The position numbers and the translations under genes are program-made. A stretch of DNA of 64,000 nucleotides from Stomoxys calcitrans (taxonomy: Eukaryota > Arthropoda > Insecta > Diptera > Muscidae), in NCBI RefSeq assembly GCF_963082655.1, contig NC_081553.1, positions 60,825,311 through 60,889,310 of the forward strand, read 5' to 3'. The notes under the pieces are model-generated. The model had not been told where the DNA came from and made no database searches. It saw nothing but the letters and a program-made list of their open reading frames with translations. Below are positions 1 to 10,794 of this stretch, in pieces (the first letter of the stretch is position 1; each line of letters opens with the position of its first letter).

Positions 1-310
1 ATTGGCTGAAATGTACGACTTCTTGTATGACCTTTAACATACGTGTTAAATGGCCCGGCCTGGATCGGTCCAAAACCTGATATAAGAAATAAAGAAACCT
101 TCCAATTTTATTTCTTGAGCCACCATAGGGCGTAATTTATATCCGATTTGGGTGAAATTTGCACAATGAATGGTATAACCGAAATAGCATAAGAATTCTT
201 ATCCATTATGCTTTGCTTGTCTATAAAGAGATAACGGCCAAAGAACTTGACAAATGCGATCCATGGTGAAGGGTTTATTACATTCGGCCCATCCAACCTA
301 AGCACGGTTT
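1..310 (-). mobile_element. family A tandem-repeat element, head fragment (DINE-1/Helentron-like)
   Basis: Read on the minus strand, this piece carries the family A head: a gggccgaat motif, a ccctycaccatgg block and the phrase tatctctttatagacaa. Part of a repeat unit follows, with the words atccgatttgg and tgaaattt in plus-strand orientation. The window edge cuts the element. The same head is joined to the same LINE sequence near 8525. Assignment to DINE-1-like elements is an inference from the tails of complete copies elsewhere in the window. Confidence 0.6.
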
Positions 311-2250
311 TAATTTTTCACTGTACGGTGTTTCGATTTCTTGTCCCAAATGACTGCCTACCACACAGATAATTCGCGACCCAACGTTTCAGGGCTGGAT
401 GAAGGGACGTGTTGGTGATGTTGGTTGGTTGATGTCCTCAACTAGTTTGACAAGGCTGAATGCCTTCGACCACAAGGACCGTGCCACTAGGACCGTCCTA
501 TCACATGGCCTGAGCTGTTTATAGCCACGGCAAATATGTGCGTTGATGACATGCAAAGAAGTTGTTTTGCTTGCAAATGCAAATTTTTCCATGAATATTC
601 CGTTAAGTAACAGGGACAAACTTCTCAAATATCGATAAGTGCAGTCCGATTCGAGTCTAATCTCAATGATAAGAGGCCTCCTTTTTATAGTCGAGTCCAA
701 ACGGCGTGCCGCAGTGCGACTCCTCTTTGGAGGAGAAGTTTTTACATGGCATAGTACCTCACAAATGTCACCAGCGTTAGGAGGGGATAACCACCGCTGA
801 AAAATTTATGGTGGTTTAGCCAGGATTCGAACCTAGGCGTTCAGCGTCATAGGCGAACATGCAAACAAACCTTTGCGCTATGGTGGTTCTGCTTTGCAGT
901 CTACGAAATTCAAGCTAATGGTACACAAATGGAAATTCTCCACGGGGGTTTAGTCTCTGAAGCGTCTTGGCTACTGGTGAGAAAAGGGAGGTCGGTTTGT
1001 TTGACTCCGCCAAACTCGGGTCCTTACTAGGCTTCAGTGGCGGGATCACTTGCCCATCTTCCAGACATCTGGTACTATGAGAGTGTTCGGAGATAGGTTA
1101 AGTACAGTTGTAAGGTATTCAACTCTAGGTAGATCTAGATTCTTCAGCATCAAGGCAGAGTTTACGTCGAGGCCCAATGCCTTGGATGGCTTTGCGCCAC
1201 GGATGACCTTTGTACACTGTAAATGGTGTTAGCTGTCTATCGACTCGGGGACCACGGATACGACAAATGGCTCTACCATTGTCATTCTCGGGATGCTAAA
1301 TAAATTGGCGCTTGAGCAATCTGGAGCATCTCTTCGAATCAGTCACGGTAACGCTGCCGAGAGTGACTAAGGTCCTGCCATTCCTTCTACCGGGGTTGGA
1401 GAGTGACTTAAGAGTAGATCACAGCCTGCCTACACCGGTACCTATGCTACATAGCTCTAAATGTACCAGTCACAAATTCCGCTTATGTTTGTTGCCTAGC
1501 CCTTTTATCTCAAGTTCGCTTATTCTGGCGTTAGAAGGGTTCGTGCAACGAATCCTATTACGCTCGTCTAAGAGTACCACTGCCTGCGCCGGAAATTCGG
1601 GTATTCGACCGACTGGTATAAACCGAGTGACCGCTGCATTAATGTGATATCATTTCCCCTCCGCAAGTCGCACATTCGAGGGGGGTGTAAGTTCACTGAA
1701 GCGGTGATCGGCGTACGCTCTGAAGCCGATCCAATCGGCCGTCTTCTGATTGATAAACGTCCGTCGCTCAGACGTTATGAAATCAGGTGGTGGGTCGAAG
1801 GAGAGAATTATGGGAAGGTGATCTGATCCCAAAGAAATGGCAGCTTGCCAGGATACATCACGCAGGATATCAGTGGATGCATTGGCAATTTCTGGCGAGC
1901 TACTGCACATCCTCGTGATGCTAGTGGGGGCATCCTTAATCGCCGTGCAAAACGTGGAGCCTTCAATCTGCTCTGCTAAAGTTATGGCCTCTGGTCGTTA
2001 CCTAGGAAAGAATGGCATGGAGTGCGACGCGTATTAAAGTCTCATTGAACCAGGCGATTATTGCTTGACATTAGGGGACACATGGGGACACAACGACCAA
2101 GCGGTAGCATGCACACGTTGTTTAGCTGTAGTTGCGATCCCCACGCATTTCATAAAGGGGTCACTAGCGCCAGGCGCAGTCGAAATGGTGTTCGTCTCAA
2201 AGAGGCATGCTTTTACCATTGCACAACTCACAAATTAGCGTGTAGGTGAA
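311..2250 (-). pseudogene. Jockey-type LINE ORF2 fragment (endonuclease C-terminus to reverse transcriptase), interrupted by a SINE
   Basis: This is a decayed non-LTR retrotransposon ORF2 on the minus strand. Near 2040-1990 a DFN-like endonuclease motif can be read, and near 1820-1850 the sequence SLGSDHLPI typical of the APE endonuclease C-terminus. Next comes the linker block FIPVGRIPE with downstream ERNRIR (about 1640-1540), which in Jockey-clade proteins lies between endonuclease and reverse transcriptase. RT-like sequence follows at 1230-960, with decayed forms of the SKALGP and WKMG..IPLLKP motifs. The RT continuation (VKLVEDI, then a WVANYLCGRQSF-like stretch) resumes at about 470-320 beyond a SINE inserted at 577-889. 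Frameshifts and stops are frequent. The segment 2040-2250 is assigned only by continuity. No product is expected. Confidence 0.72.
577..889 (-). mobile_element. tRNA-derived SINE, nearly full length
   Basis: The head at 889 reads as a tRNA-like pol III promoter on the minus strand, with an A box resembling TAGCGCAAAGG and a B box GGTTCGAATCC (plus-strand ggattcgaacc). The body has the family words gaggtactatgccatgtaaaa, gtcgcactg and gactata, and ends near aaatttgca. About 310 bp, like the copy at 4972-5283. It sits inside the LINE relic, so it is younger than that LINE. Confidence 0.85.
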
Positions 2251-2566
2251 AGCATGTAATCGTTTTGGGACTTAGAGGATTGATGATGAAGCTTTGTTCG
2301 CCAACGAAATCACGATCTGTCCAATACATTTCAAGCACACCATATATGCCTTAACTTTTTAAAAAGGTTTTTATTTTGCTTTCTACTCTAAATAGCAGTA
2401 AAATGAAAGCCTATTAATTTCAGCTGGTTAAAAAAATCAAAATTTTATGTCTAAAAAAATGTTGTCCAAATTTTTTATAAAATTTTTCTATAATTTTAGA
2501 TCAATTAAAAATTTAAAAAATTTTTTCCAAATAAAATGTCTATTTTTCCCCAAAATTTATGTAATA
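2251..2566. other. AT-rich stretch without recognisable feature
   Basis: The sequence is dominated by A/T runs and shows no ORF, tRNA-like or repeat-family signature. Confidence 0.6.
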
Positions 2567-2802
2567 TTGGGTCGCCCAAAAAGTTATTGCGGATTTTTTA
2601 AAAGAAAGTAAATTCATTTTTAATAAAACTTAGAATGAACTTTAATCAAATATCCTTTTTTACACTTTTTTTCTAAAGCAAGCTAAAAGTAACAGCTGAT
2701 AACTCACAGAAGAAAGGCTGCAATTACAGAGTCACAAGCTGTGAAAAAATTTGTCAACGCCGACTATATGAAAAATCCGCAATTACTTTTTGGGCAACCC
2801 AA
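2567..2802 (-). mobile_element. mariner MITE, copy 1
   Basis: A 236-bp element begins TTGGGTCGCCCAAAAAGTTA and ends with the inverted complement (...TTTTTGGGCAACCCAA), flanked on both sides by TA (2565-2566 and 2803-2804). The interior is the reverse complement of the copy at 53221. The terminal 30 or so bases resemble cecropia-type mariner ends, and its parent type is at 25062-25829. Confidence 0.92.
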
Positions 2803-3315
2803 TATTTTCTTCAATTTTCTCACATTTTTGTCTTTCATAACTTTTAGTGAAATCTCCCCTTGCAGCAGTCTACACGACTGCTCATAATTAATTATAATAT
2901 CCTGCAGTGTTTAAATTCACTGACCGTTCGCAGTCTCTTCCGCACATTTCCGTTACAGCAAAACATGACCGCCTTAACTTCCGTTTCCGAATAAAAACTC
3001 CAACATTTTATTAAGGTTAGCATATAAAATGCAAATGCTAATTTTAGAAAATTTTATTTTAAAAGTTTGCAAATAACAATGCTAAACGCAAGGATAAAAA
3101 AAAAGTTTAAAACACCTGAATATATTCCCACTATGGTCATAATATGTAAAAGTTTTGCAGCTTCTCTTTAAGTGTGTCGCCATGTTATTCTCCTGCTGGG
3201 ATTTGGATTCCTTAGGGTCATCATAGTCGCAGTTGAAGGAAGACTCTTTTATTTGTTTTGTCGCATAAATTTGTTAACTTATGTAGAGGAATGTATTTCG
3301 AATTTTGCTTTTTTT
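2803..3315. other. AT-rich intergenic stretch, nothing recognised
   Basis: A/T-rich sequence without long open frames of recognisable origin and without a tRNA-like or tandem structure. Confidence 0.5.
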
Positions 3316-3455
3316 AATACCCAACACCAAAGCACGAGGGTGTATTCATTTTGTCATGCCGTTTGTAACACAGGGAAATATCTATTGCCGATCCTATAAA
3401 GTATATATGTTTTTGATAGTTGTAAAATTATTCGAAGATCTAGGGACCGTGGAAC
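3316..3455 (-). mobile_element. tail fragment of a family A/B/C element
   Basis: This is the reverse complement of the conserved tail: acccaacaccaaagcacgag, then ttcattttgtcatgccgttt, then gatcctataaagtatatatg. Complete copies end with the same block in the other orientation (for example 43370-43480). Only the tail is present here. Confidence 0.75.
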
Positions 3456-3779
3456 CATCTGCCTGCACGCTAAAGTGTTTAAATATGAAAATACTAGCTG
3501 ACCCGGGCCCGCTCCGCTGCGCCTTTTTTTACTTTATATGGAACAAAATTTTCCTCTGAATATTTATTTTCGACAATCAAAGAGGTTTTAGTGAAATACC
3601 ATGCTAAATAGTCCACAAATGTCCGATTTGAGGTATTGGTCCTAAAAACTATGAATATCGAGCTCCACTGTCTTGAAAACCCAAATTGCCTCGGTAAGAA
3701 AATACGTCTTTTTTGGTGGTTGGTATTGTGGTGGGCCCCCCCTAGACAGTTGGTTCTAAACTTTGACTTCAGATTCGTG

Positions 3780-5440
3780 GTCTACTTCCAAATACTTTTC
3801 ATTTGAGCCCCATTTTTCCAAAGACGGCAGACATGTTCTGTTTGGGGGGTGTTTTGGGGCGTCCACTCAGTGACTTGGCTTTGAAAGTTTATATCAGATT
3901 CGTGTTCTATTCTAAAAAACAAACCTCTTATTTGAGCCTCGTATTGCAATGGCGAGCAAATACTTCCTATTTGGCTGGTGTTATGGTGGTGGTGCCATAG
4001 ACACTTTTCCCCAATATTGACATCGCATTTGTTCTTAATTTCCAAAGACCTATCATTTGAGCCCCATATTGCTGTGGTTGTAAATTTGTCAGATTTTGGG
4101 GGTTGGGGTGGTCCCCCAAACATTTTGTCCGACAATTCGATATCAAATTCGTTTTCTAATCTTAGATACCTTTCATTTGAGTCCCATATTGCCATGGTCA
4201 GTAAATAAGTCCTGTTTGGGGGGTGTTTTGGGGAAGGGGTGGACACCCAGAAACTTGGTCCCACATTTGGATATCAGCTTCGTATTTTACTCGAAAATAC
4301 CTTTTATTTAAGCCCCATATTGCCATGGTCAGTAAATAAGCCCTGTTTGGGGGGGTGTTTTGGGGAAGGGATGGACCCCCAGAAACTTGGTTCCACATAT
4401 GGATATCAGATTTGTATTTTACTCGGAAATACCTTTCATTTGAGCCCCATATTGCCATGGTCGGTATATATGTCCGATTTTGGGGTGTTTTGGGGGTTGG
4501 GGTGGACCCCCAGAAACGTGGTTCCACATTTGGATATTAGATTCATATTTCACTCGGAAATACCTTTCATTTGAGCCCCATATTGCCAGGGTCGGTATAT
4601 ATGTCCTATTTTGGGGTGTTTTGGGGGTTGGGGTGGACCCCCAGAAAAGTGGTTCCACATTTGGATATCAAGTTCGTATTTTACACTCAAATACCTTTTA
4701 TTTAAACCCCATATTGCCGTGGTCAGTAAATAAGTCCTGTTTGTTTTGTTTTGTGAAAGGGGTTGACCCCCAGAAACATGGTCCCACATTTGTAGATCAG
4801 ATTCGTATTTTACTCAGAAATACCTTTCATTTCAGCTCCATATTGCCATGGTCAGTAAATAAGTTCTGTTTGGGGGGTGTTTTGGGGGTTGGGGTGGACA
4901 CCCCAGAAACTTGGTCCCACATTTGGATATCAGATTAGTATTTTACTCGGAAATACCTTTCATTTGGAGCTGGCCACCGTAGCGCAGAGGTTAGCATGTC
5001 CGCCTATGACGCTAAACGCCAGGGTTCGAATCCTGACGAGACCACAACAAAAATTTTCAGCGGTGGTTTTCCCCTCCTAATACTGGCAACATTTGTGAGG
5101 TACTATGGCATATAAAACTTCTCTCCAAAGAGGTGTCGCAATGCTGCACGCCGTTTGGACTCGGCAATAAAAAGGAGGCCCCTTACCATTGAGCTTAAAC
5201 TTGAATCGGTCTGGAGTCATTGATATGTGAGAAGTTTGCCTCTGTTCCTTAGTGGAATGTTCATGGGCAAAATTTGCAATTTTACTTTTCATTTGAGCCC
5301 TATATTGCCATGGTCGGTATATATGTCCGATTTTGCGGTGTTTTGGGTGTTGGGGTGGGCCCCCAAACTCTTGGTCCTGCAGTTGGATAACAGATTCGTT
5401 TTCTTATCACAAATACCTTTCATTTGAAACCCATATTGTC
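3780..5440 (+). repeat. ~131-bp tandem repeat array (family D)
   Basis: The phrase acctttcatttgagcccca recurs at about 4431, 4562, 4693, 4822 and 4955, giving spacings of 129-133 bp. Each unit also has atattgccatggtcagta, a ttttgggg run with gtggacccccagaa, and cacatttggatatcag. The units diverge by scattered substitutions. A SINE interrupts the array at 4972-5283. Short open frames on both strands follow the repeat phase and are not genes. Confidence 0.93.
4972..5283 (+). mobile_element. tRNA-derived SINE, full-length copy
   Basis: The head has an A box TAGCGCAGAGGTTAGCATG and a B box GGTTCGAATCC (5024-5034) spaced as in a tRNA. Next come the body words ggtggttttcccctcctaat, gaggtactatggcat and aaagaggtgtcgca, and a 3' end at ttgcaatttt. 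Flanks look like an imperfect duplication of ctttcatttgag taken from the host D unit. It is the best reference copy of the family in this window. Confidence 0.93.
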
Positions 5441-5499
5441 GTGGTTGGTGTATATATATATATATGTTAGGTTTAGGGGGTGGGGCGCCCCCCCTAGGT

Positions 5500-6225
5500 A
5501 TCCCATCCGAAATTTGGTTACCAAATTTTTGTTCATAGGTTACTATAAGAGAGCACACAAAATTTCGCTTAAATCGCACCACCCATCACAGAGATTTTGC
5601 TTTTCTGAAAATTAGGGTAAGGGGGAGGGTCCGCCCCCCCCCCCCTAGGTATCCCATCCGAAATTTGGATACCAAATTTTTGTGTGTAGGTTACTATAAG
5701 AGAGCACACTAAATTAAATCGCACCACCCATCTCAGTGATTTTGCTTTTCTGAAAATTAGGGTAAGGGGGAGGGTCCGCCCCCCCTTCCCATCCGAAATT
5801 TGGATACCAAATTTTTGTGTGCAGGTTACTATAAGAGAGCACACAAAATTTCGCCTAAATCGCACCACCCATTTCAGAGATTTAGCTTTTCTGAAAATTT
5901 AGGTAAGGGGGAGGGTCCGCCCCCCCTATGTATCCTATCCGAAATTTGGATACCAAATGTTTGTATGTAGGTTACTATAAGAGAGCACACAAAATTTCGC
6001 TTAAATCACACCACCCATCTCAGAGATTTTGCTTTGTTGAAAATTAGGGTAAGGGGGAGGGTCCGCCCCCCCCCCTTCCAATCCGAAATTTGGATACCAA
6101 ATTTTTGTGTGTAGGTTACTATAAGTGAGCACACAAAATTTCGCTTAAATCCCACCACCCATCTCAGAGATTTAGCTTTTCTGAAAATTTGGGTAAGGGG
6201 GAGGGTCCGCCCCCCCTTCACATTC
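5500..6225 (+). repeat. ~144-bp tandem repeat array with C-rich blocks (family D)
   Basis: The phrase gagggtccgcccccc recurs at about 5625, 5770, 5911, 6057 and 6201 (spacing 141-146 bp). Each unit contains atccgaaatttggataccaa, gttactataagagagcacac and cgcaccacccat, then gcttttctgaaaatt. C runs vary in length from unit to unit. Confidence 0.93.
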
Positions 6226-6328
6226 ACCACGAGATCATTATGCACCATCAAGAAAATCGTTTCAGCCGTTTCAGAGTCTATAAGAAACACACAAACAAAC
6301 AAACACATATTGATTTTTTATATATAGG

Positions 6329-7606
6329 AAGATTTTGCTGAAACTTTTTAGTAGACTGCTCTACCAGGATTTAGTTATAGAAATCGTCTGTGCCATGCTG
6401 AAGGGTATATAAGTTTCGGCCCGATGTTTGTTTCATTCTTTTGCCTCCAGCAATCATTCGAATTCCCTACAACTTTCATAGAAATTGGTTCTCATCAGGT
6501 ACAATTTCAATTGAATTTTCCCTGTAGACCCAACGACCTGTTTCCTTTTATTAACATTTGTGTCCTTCTCAAAGTCCTTGCATATCATTGTTGTGCTTCT
6601 TTTCTCTCGTTTACTTCCCTTTGTTATTGAAGCTTCAACTTTGCTACTTTGTTACATTTCCATTTAGTTCTGTTTGCCAGGCACTCTTGTTACGATTGTC
6701 CTTTACGATGTATCTTTGTGTGTGTGTGGGGGTTTTTGTTGCATTGCGTTTTTTCATTTGCATAAACTTTTATTTTATTTGAGCTATCCCGCACTTGGGG
6801 ATTTGTGTTACTGATTTTTAGTGGCCCTTTGGATTTCTTATGGATCTACGTTGCCCAACATCCCACATTGGCTAATGGCAAAGTGGCCAAATAGAGTCAT
6901 AGAGATTGCTAGGTCCTTGCAGGATGCCATTTTTATTTTGTTCACTAAGGTGGGGATGTGCTGCCATTAGAGAGAAACCATCATCATCATCAGTAACAAC
7001 CGACCTCCTCCTCCACCTCCACTCAGTAGCCAACCTTTGCTACTTTATCAGTCAATACCTCGCCAACCTAGTTTTGTCCAAGTTGACGGCTGGGGGAGGT
7101 GTGCGGTGTACTCGCCACAGTGATTCCACACAGCTGCTTGAAATTCAATACCTTTTGTTCTTTGCCTTTATTTTATATCGTTTTATTATTATTTGGTCTG
7201 ATTGTTAAATTTTATGCATGGCAGGACAATGTCATCTGTAATTGTAACTCTAACCGTATCTGCGTGTTGGGATTTCTTCATTTTGCGTCATTGCCATAAA
7301 AAAACAACGAGACAGGAAAAAGGAAACAACTTTTAGTGCAGAATTTAAATTTGTTCGAAATTGATTTTCTCTTTGATGAGGTCAATTGCCATTAGGTTGC
7401 ATTCGAATGAATTTCTTTCGTTTTTATGCGGGCACCCTTATTTAGACAAAGGTAAATGGCAGATTATTACAGGAAACAATCAAGAAAGACATTGGAGGAC
7501 CACATAGAAAGGGGCAGAATTTTGCTACTTGGCATTTTGTTTCTTGTTTTCTATGATACACCTTTGGCCGGAACTGATTAGAACATTTACAATGGAAGAG
7601 CATATA
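6329..7606. other. noncoding stretch, nothing recognised
   Basis: AT-rich sequence with a short GT microsatellite near 6716-6730 and several poly-T tracts. Short open frames here are low-complexity (Phe/Leu/Ser/Cys rich) and have no recognisable motif. A remnant gggtatataagtttcggccc at 6403-6422 resembles the family A terminal block. Confidence 0.5.
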
Positions 7607-7841
7607 TTGGGTTGCCCAAAAAGTAATTGCGGATTTTTCATATAGTCGGCGTTGACAAATTTTTTCACAGCTTGTGACTTTGTAATTGCATTCTTTCTTC
7701 TGGCAGTTATCAGCTGTTACTTTTAGCTTGCTTTAGAAAAAAAGTGTAAAAAAGCATATTTGATTAAAGTTCATTCCAAGTTTTATTAAAAATGCATTTA
7801 CTTTCTTTTAAAAAATCCGCAATTACTTTTTGGGCAACTCC
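7607..7841 (+). mobile_element. mariner MITE, copy 2 (right end eroded)
   Basis: The left end is TTGGGTTGCCCAAAAAGTAA preceded by TA. The interior matches the copy at 53221, with the block gttatcagctgttactttta. The right terminus reads gggcaactcc instead of gggcaacccaata, so the outer end and the TA are lost. Confidence 0.88.
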
Positions 7842-7884
7842 TGCTATGAATCCAAGACAAAAAATGGAAAATTGGCCAATATAG

Positions 7885-7955
7885 CAAATGCAAATTTTGC
7901 CCATGAAATTCCCACTAAGAAACTGGGAGAAAATTTTTACATATCGCTGAAGTCT
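7885..7955 (-). mobile_element. SINE 3'-end fragment
   Basis: It matches the 3' tail of the tRNA-derived SINE in reverse: aaattttgcccatgaaattc, then cccactaagaaactgggag. The remainder is missing, and LINE sequence follows directly. Confidence 0.65.
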
Positions 7956-7959
7956 ACTG

Positions 7960-8525
7960 TTAAGTCACTCTCGAAGCCTGGCATCCCGTCCTGACAGGAC
8001 CCCATTTGGCGACGTAACCGTGACTGATGCGAAGAAACTCGCCAGGTTGACAGAGCTAGGAGGTGAACCATTCTTGGTATCCGTGGTCTCGCATCGATAG
8101 ACAGCCATCACGATTTACTGTAGACGTAGTTACGAATGTAATTCGTGGCGCCAAAACCTCCAAGGCGTTGGGCCCCAACGGAATCTCTACACTGCTGCTG
8201 AAGAATCTGGATCTACCCTGGAGTTGAGTACCTTAAAACTGTCCTCAATTTGGCTCCTATCACTCTTTTAATGCCCGTCTGTCTGGAAGATGGGCAAGCG
8301 ATCCCGTTATTGAAGCCTGCAAAGGACTCGAGTCAGGGGGGGAGTCCTCATGGCGATAGACCTATCAAAGATATTCAGTCAGCTATGTCAAACTATTTGA
8401 GGACATCGCCAGCACGTCCCTCCATCCAGGCCTGAACCGTTGAGTGGCGAATTATCTGTGTGGTCGGCAGTCATTTGTGGAATTTAGGGACAAGAAATCT
8501 AAACAACGCAGAGTGAATGCACCGG
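7960..8525 (+). pseudogene. Jockey-type LINE reverse-transcriptase fragment
   Basis: Plus-strand conceptual translation in shifting frames gives IRGAKTSKALGPNGIS, LLKNLDLPW, IPLLKPAKDSS, VKLFEDIASTSLHPGL and VANYLCGRQSFVEFRDKKS, which are the early RT blocks of Jockey-clade ORF2. Several frameshifts and stops break it. It corresponds to the part of the minus-strand LINE at 311-1230, including the same joint to a family A head just after 8525. Confidence 0.78.
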
Positions 8526-8529
8526 CCCG

Positions 8530-10200
8530 AATCTCATGTACCCTCCATCATGGATTGTTCTTCGGCCGCTATCTCTTTATAGACAAAGAAAGCATAATGG
8601 ATAAGAATTGCTATGATATTTCGGCTATACCAAATTATGAACCGATTGAGGCCATACTTGGTTTGGCTGTTGAATACCAAAGTCGAATTCATTGTGCAAA
8701 TTTCAGCCAAATCGGATAGGAATTGCGACCTATAATGGCGCAAGAAATAAAATTGGGAGATTTCTTTATATGTGGGACCTATATCAGGTTATGGACCGAT
8801 CCAGGCCATATTTAAGACCTAGGTTTAAGGGTCATAAAATACGTCGTATATATTTTAGCCAAATCGAATAAGAATTGCTCCCATATTTAAGACGTAGTAC
8901 GACTAGAAATCGTACATTTCAGCCTAATCGGATAAGAATTGCTCCCTCTAGAGGCTCAAGAAGTGTAATCGCAAGATAGGTTTTTATAGGAACGATTTGG
9001 GACTTACTTGGTCAAACCAAAACCCTTTATGAAAATTTCAGCCAAATCGAATAATAATTGCGCCCTCTAGAGGCTCACGAAGTCAAGATCTGAGATCGGA
9101 TTACATGGGAGCTTAATCAGGTTATGAACCGATTTGAACCATACTTAGTGCAGTTGTAAGAAGTCAAAACAAAACACTTAGTGCAAAATTTCAATCAATT
9201 CGGATAAGAATAGCGCCCTCTGGAGGCTCAAGAAGTGAAGATATGAAATCAGGTTATATGAGAGCTATATCAGGTTCAGAATCGTTTTGGACCAAACTTG
9301 GCACAGTTGTTGATGTTCACAATAATACACTTCATGTGACATTTCAGCCAAATCCGATAATAATTTCGCGTTCTAGAGGCTCAAGAGATCTAAATCCGAA
9401 ATTGGTGTATAGGGGAGCTATATAAGGTTATGAACCTATTCGTAACGTACTTGGCAGAGTTGTTGATGGTCTAACCTTAACACTTTATGCAAAATTTCAG
9501 CCAAATCGGATAAAAATTGCGCCCTCTAGCGGACAATACTTGGCAGAGTTGTTGAAAGTCAAAACAAAACACTTGGTGCAAAATTTTAGCTAAATCGGAT
9601 AAGAATCTCAAGAAGGCTCAAGAAGTCTAGATCCGAAATCGGTATATTGGAGAGCTATATAAGGTTATGAACCTATTCGGAACGTACTTGGCAGAGTTAT
9701 TGATGGTCAAACCTATCGGATAAAAATTGCGCCCTCTAGCGGACCATACTTGGCAGAGCTGTTGAAAGTCAAAACAAAACACTTGGTGCAAAATTTTAGC
9801 CAAATCGGTTAATGATAATAAATGCGTTTTATAGCGGCTCATGAAATCAAGATCTGATATCAGTTTTTATGACAGATATACCAAAACGAGGAACGATTTA
9901 CAATTCCAAGTGACTTGCACTAATTAGAAGTATTTATGCAAAATTTCAACTTTCGAAGGAGTAAGGCTAGGTCCTTCGAAAGAATTTTCGGCAGACATAC
10001 GGACATGGCTAAATCGACTAAGAATGTGAAGACAATCAAGAGTATATGTACTTTGTTGGGTCTTAGTCCAATATTTCTTTGTGCTACAAACGGAATGACA
10101 AAATTGGTAAACCCCATCCTATGGTGGATGGATAAAAGGAGAGTTTCCCAAGGCGGGGGGATATATCCGTCACGGTTGAACCTCTCCATTCCACCCCTCC
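8530..10200 (+). mobile_element. family A tandem-repeat element
   Basis: The head reads cggcccgaatctcatgtacc then ctccatcatgg and tatctctttatagacaaaga. About ten diverged units of ~153 bp follow, with the words gccaaatcggataagaattg, gccctctagaggctcaagaa and agctatatcaggttatgaac. The tail at 10000-10140 has ggacatggctaaatcgacta, aatggaatgacaaaat-like sequence and the hairpin arm tatggtggatggataaaa. No ORF of note. Assignment to DINE-1/Helentron-like elements is an inference from tail and hairpin. Confidence 0.75.
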
Positions 10201-10310
10201 AGATGGCATAAAAATCGTATCATATGTGGACGCTTGTAATATCATGGCATCAGTCCCCCACCCATTGATGAAATCTTCGATAGGTTAAACGTCTATCTTA
10301 ACGTAAAAAT

Positions 10311-10578
10311 GGAAGAACAGGGGCAAACATCTCACATATCAATGAGTGCAGTCCGATTCAAGTTTATGTTCAATGATAAGGGGCCTCCTTTTTATAGTCG
10401 AGTCCGAACGTCGTGCCACAGTGTGACACTTCTTTGGAGAGAAGTTTTTACATGGCATAGTATCTCATAAAAGTTGCCAGCATTAGAAGGGGAAAACCAC
10501 TGCTGAAAATTTTTTCTAATGGTCTCGCCAGGATTCGAACCCAGGCGTGTAGCCTCATAGGCGGACACGCTAACCTCG
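10311..10578 (-). mobile_element. tRNA-derived SINE, copy lacking the outermost head
   Basis: In reverse orientation it carries the B box (plus-strand ggattcgaacc at about 10532), the body word gtcgtgccacagtgtgacac and the tail tctcacatatcaatgagtgc. The A-box end is cut at about 10578. Confidence 0.82.
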
Positions 10579-10645
10579 GCCTCCAACATAGCAGCAATAT
10601 CGAACTAAACTTCGATTAGGACCACACATAGCGCTGATGGTTCTA

Positions 10646-10692
10646 ATAAAGGGTGATTTTTTAGTTATTATCTTTTTGGCAACACTGCACTG
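10646..10692 (+). mobile_element. solo terminal repeat of a Tc1/mariner-like element
   Basis: The sequence taaagggtgatttttt followed by ttattatctttttggcaac matches, with few changes, the reverse complement of the end of the transposase relic at 57100-57153. No transposase accompanies it, so it is a leftover end. Confidence 0.6.
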
Positions 10693-10794
10693 TGGCCGAT
10701 ATGCCCAATCTAGCGGTATTTGAGCGAAATTTTCAAAATAAGAATTCGGCTAGATTTATTTACCTATTCCTAAATAAAAGCCTTAACGGTTATT

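Larger units (their letters stand above)
3491..6328 (+). mobile_element. family D element, long copy with two internal arrays
   Basis: The copy starts with ctagctgacccgggcccgct followed by ccgctgcgcc. It ends with a block aatcgtttcagccgtttcag, a run of acaaac units and an AT-rich tatata tail. Between them lie a ~131-bp array (about 3780-5440) and a ~144-bp array (about 5500-6225). The head recurs at 19694 and, inverted, at 17800-17975 and 20885-20930. I recognise the family as a repeated element of insect genomes but cannot assign a class. No coding capacity is visible. Confidence 0.75.

Noticed and set aside
3782..4938. Overlapping open frames of 79-160 codons on both strands
   Set aside because: They follow the ~131-bp repeat phase, and the protein repeats (WGSNERYFRVKY, LSFEPHIAMV) are unit translations.
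4985..5045. Candidate tRNA gene (A and B boxes)
   Set aside because: The same head is followed by a ~240-bp shared body in many dispersed copies, so it is the promoter of a SINE and not a tRNA gene.
2567..7841. Large inverted duplication bounded by the two outward MITEs
   Set aside because: The sequences beside the MITEs do not match each other. Only the LINE/family A joints further out do.
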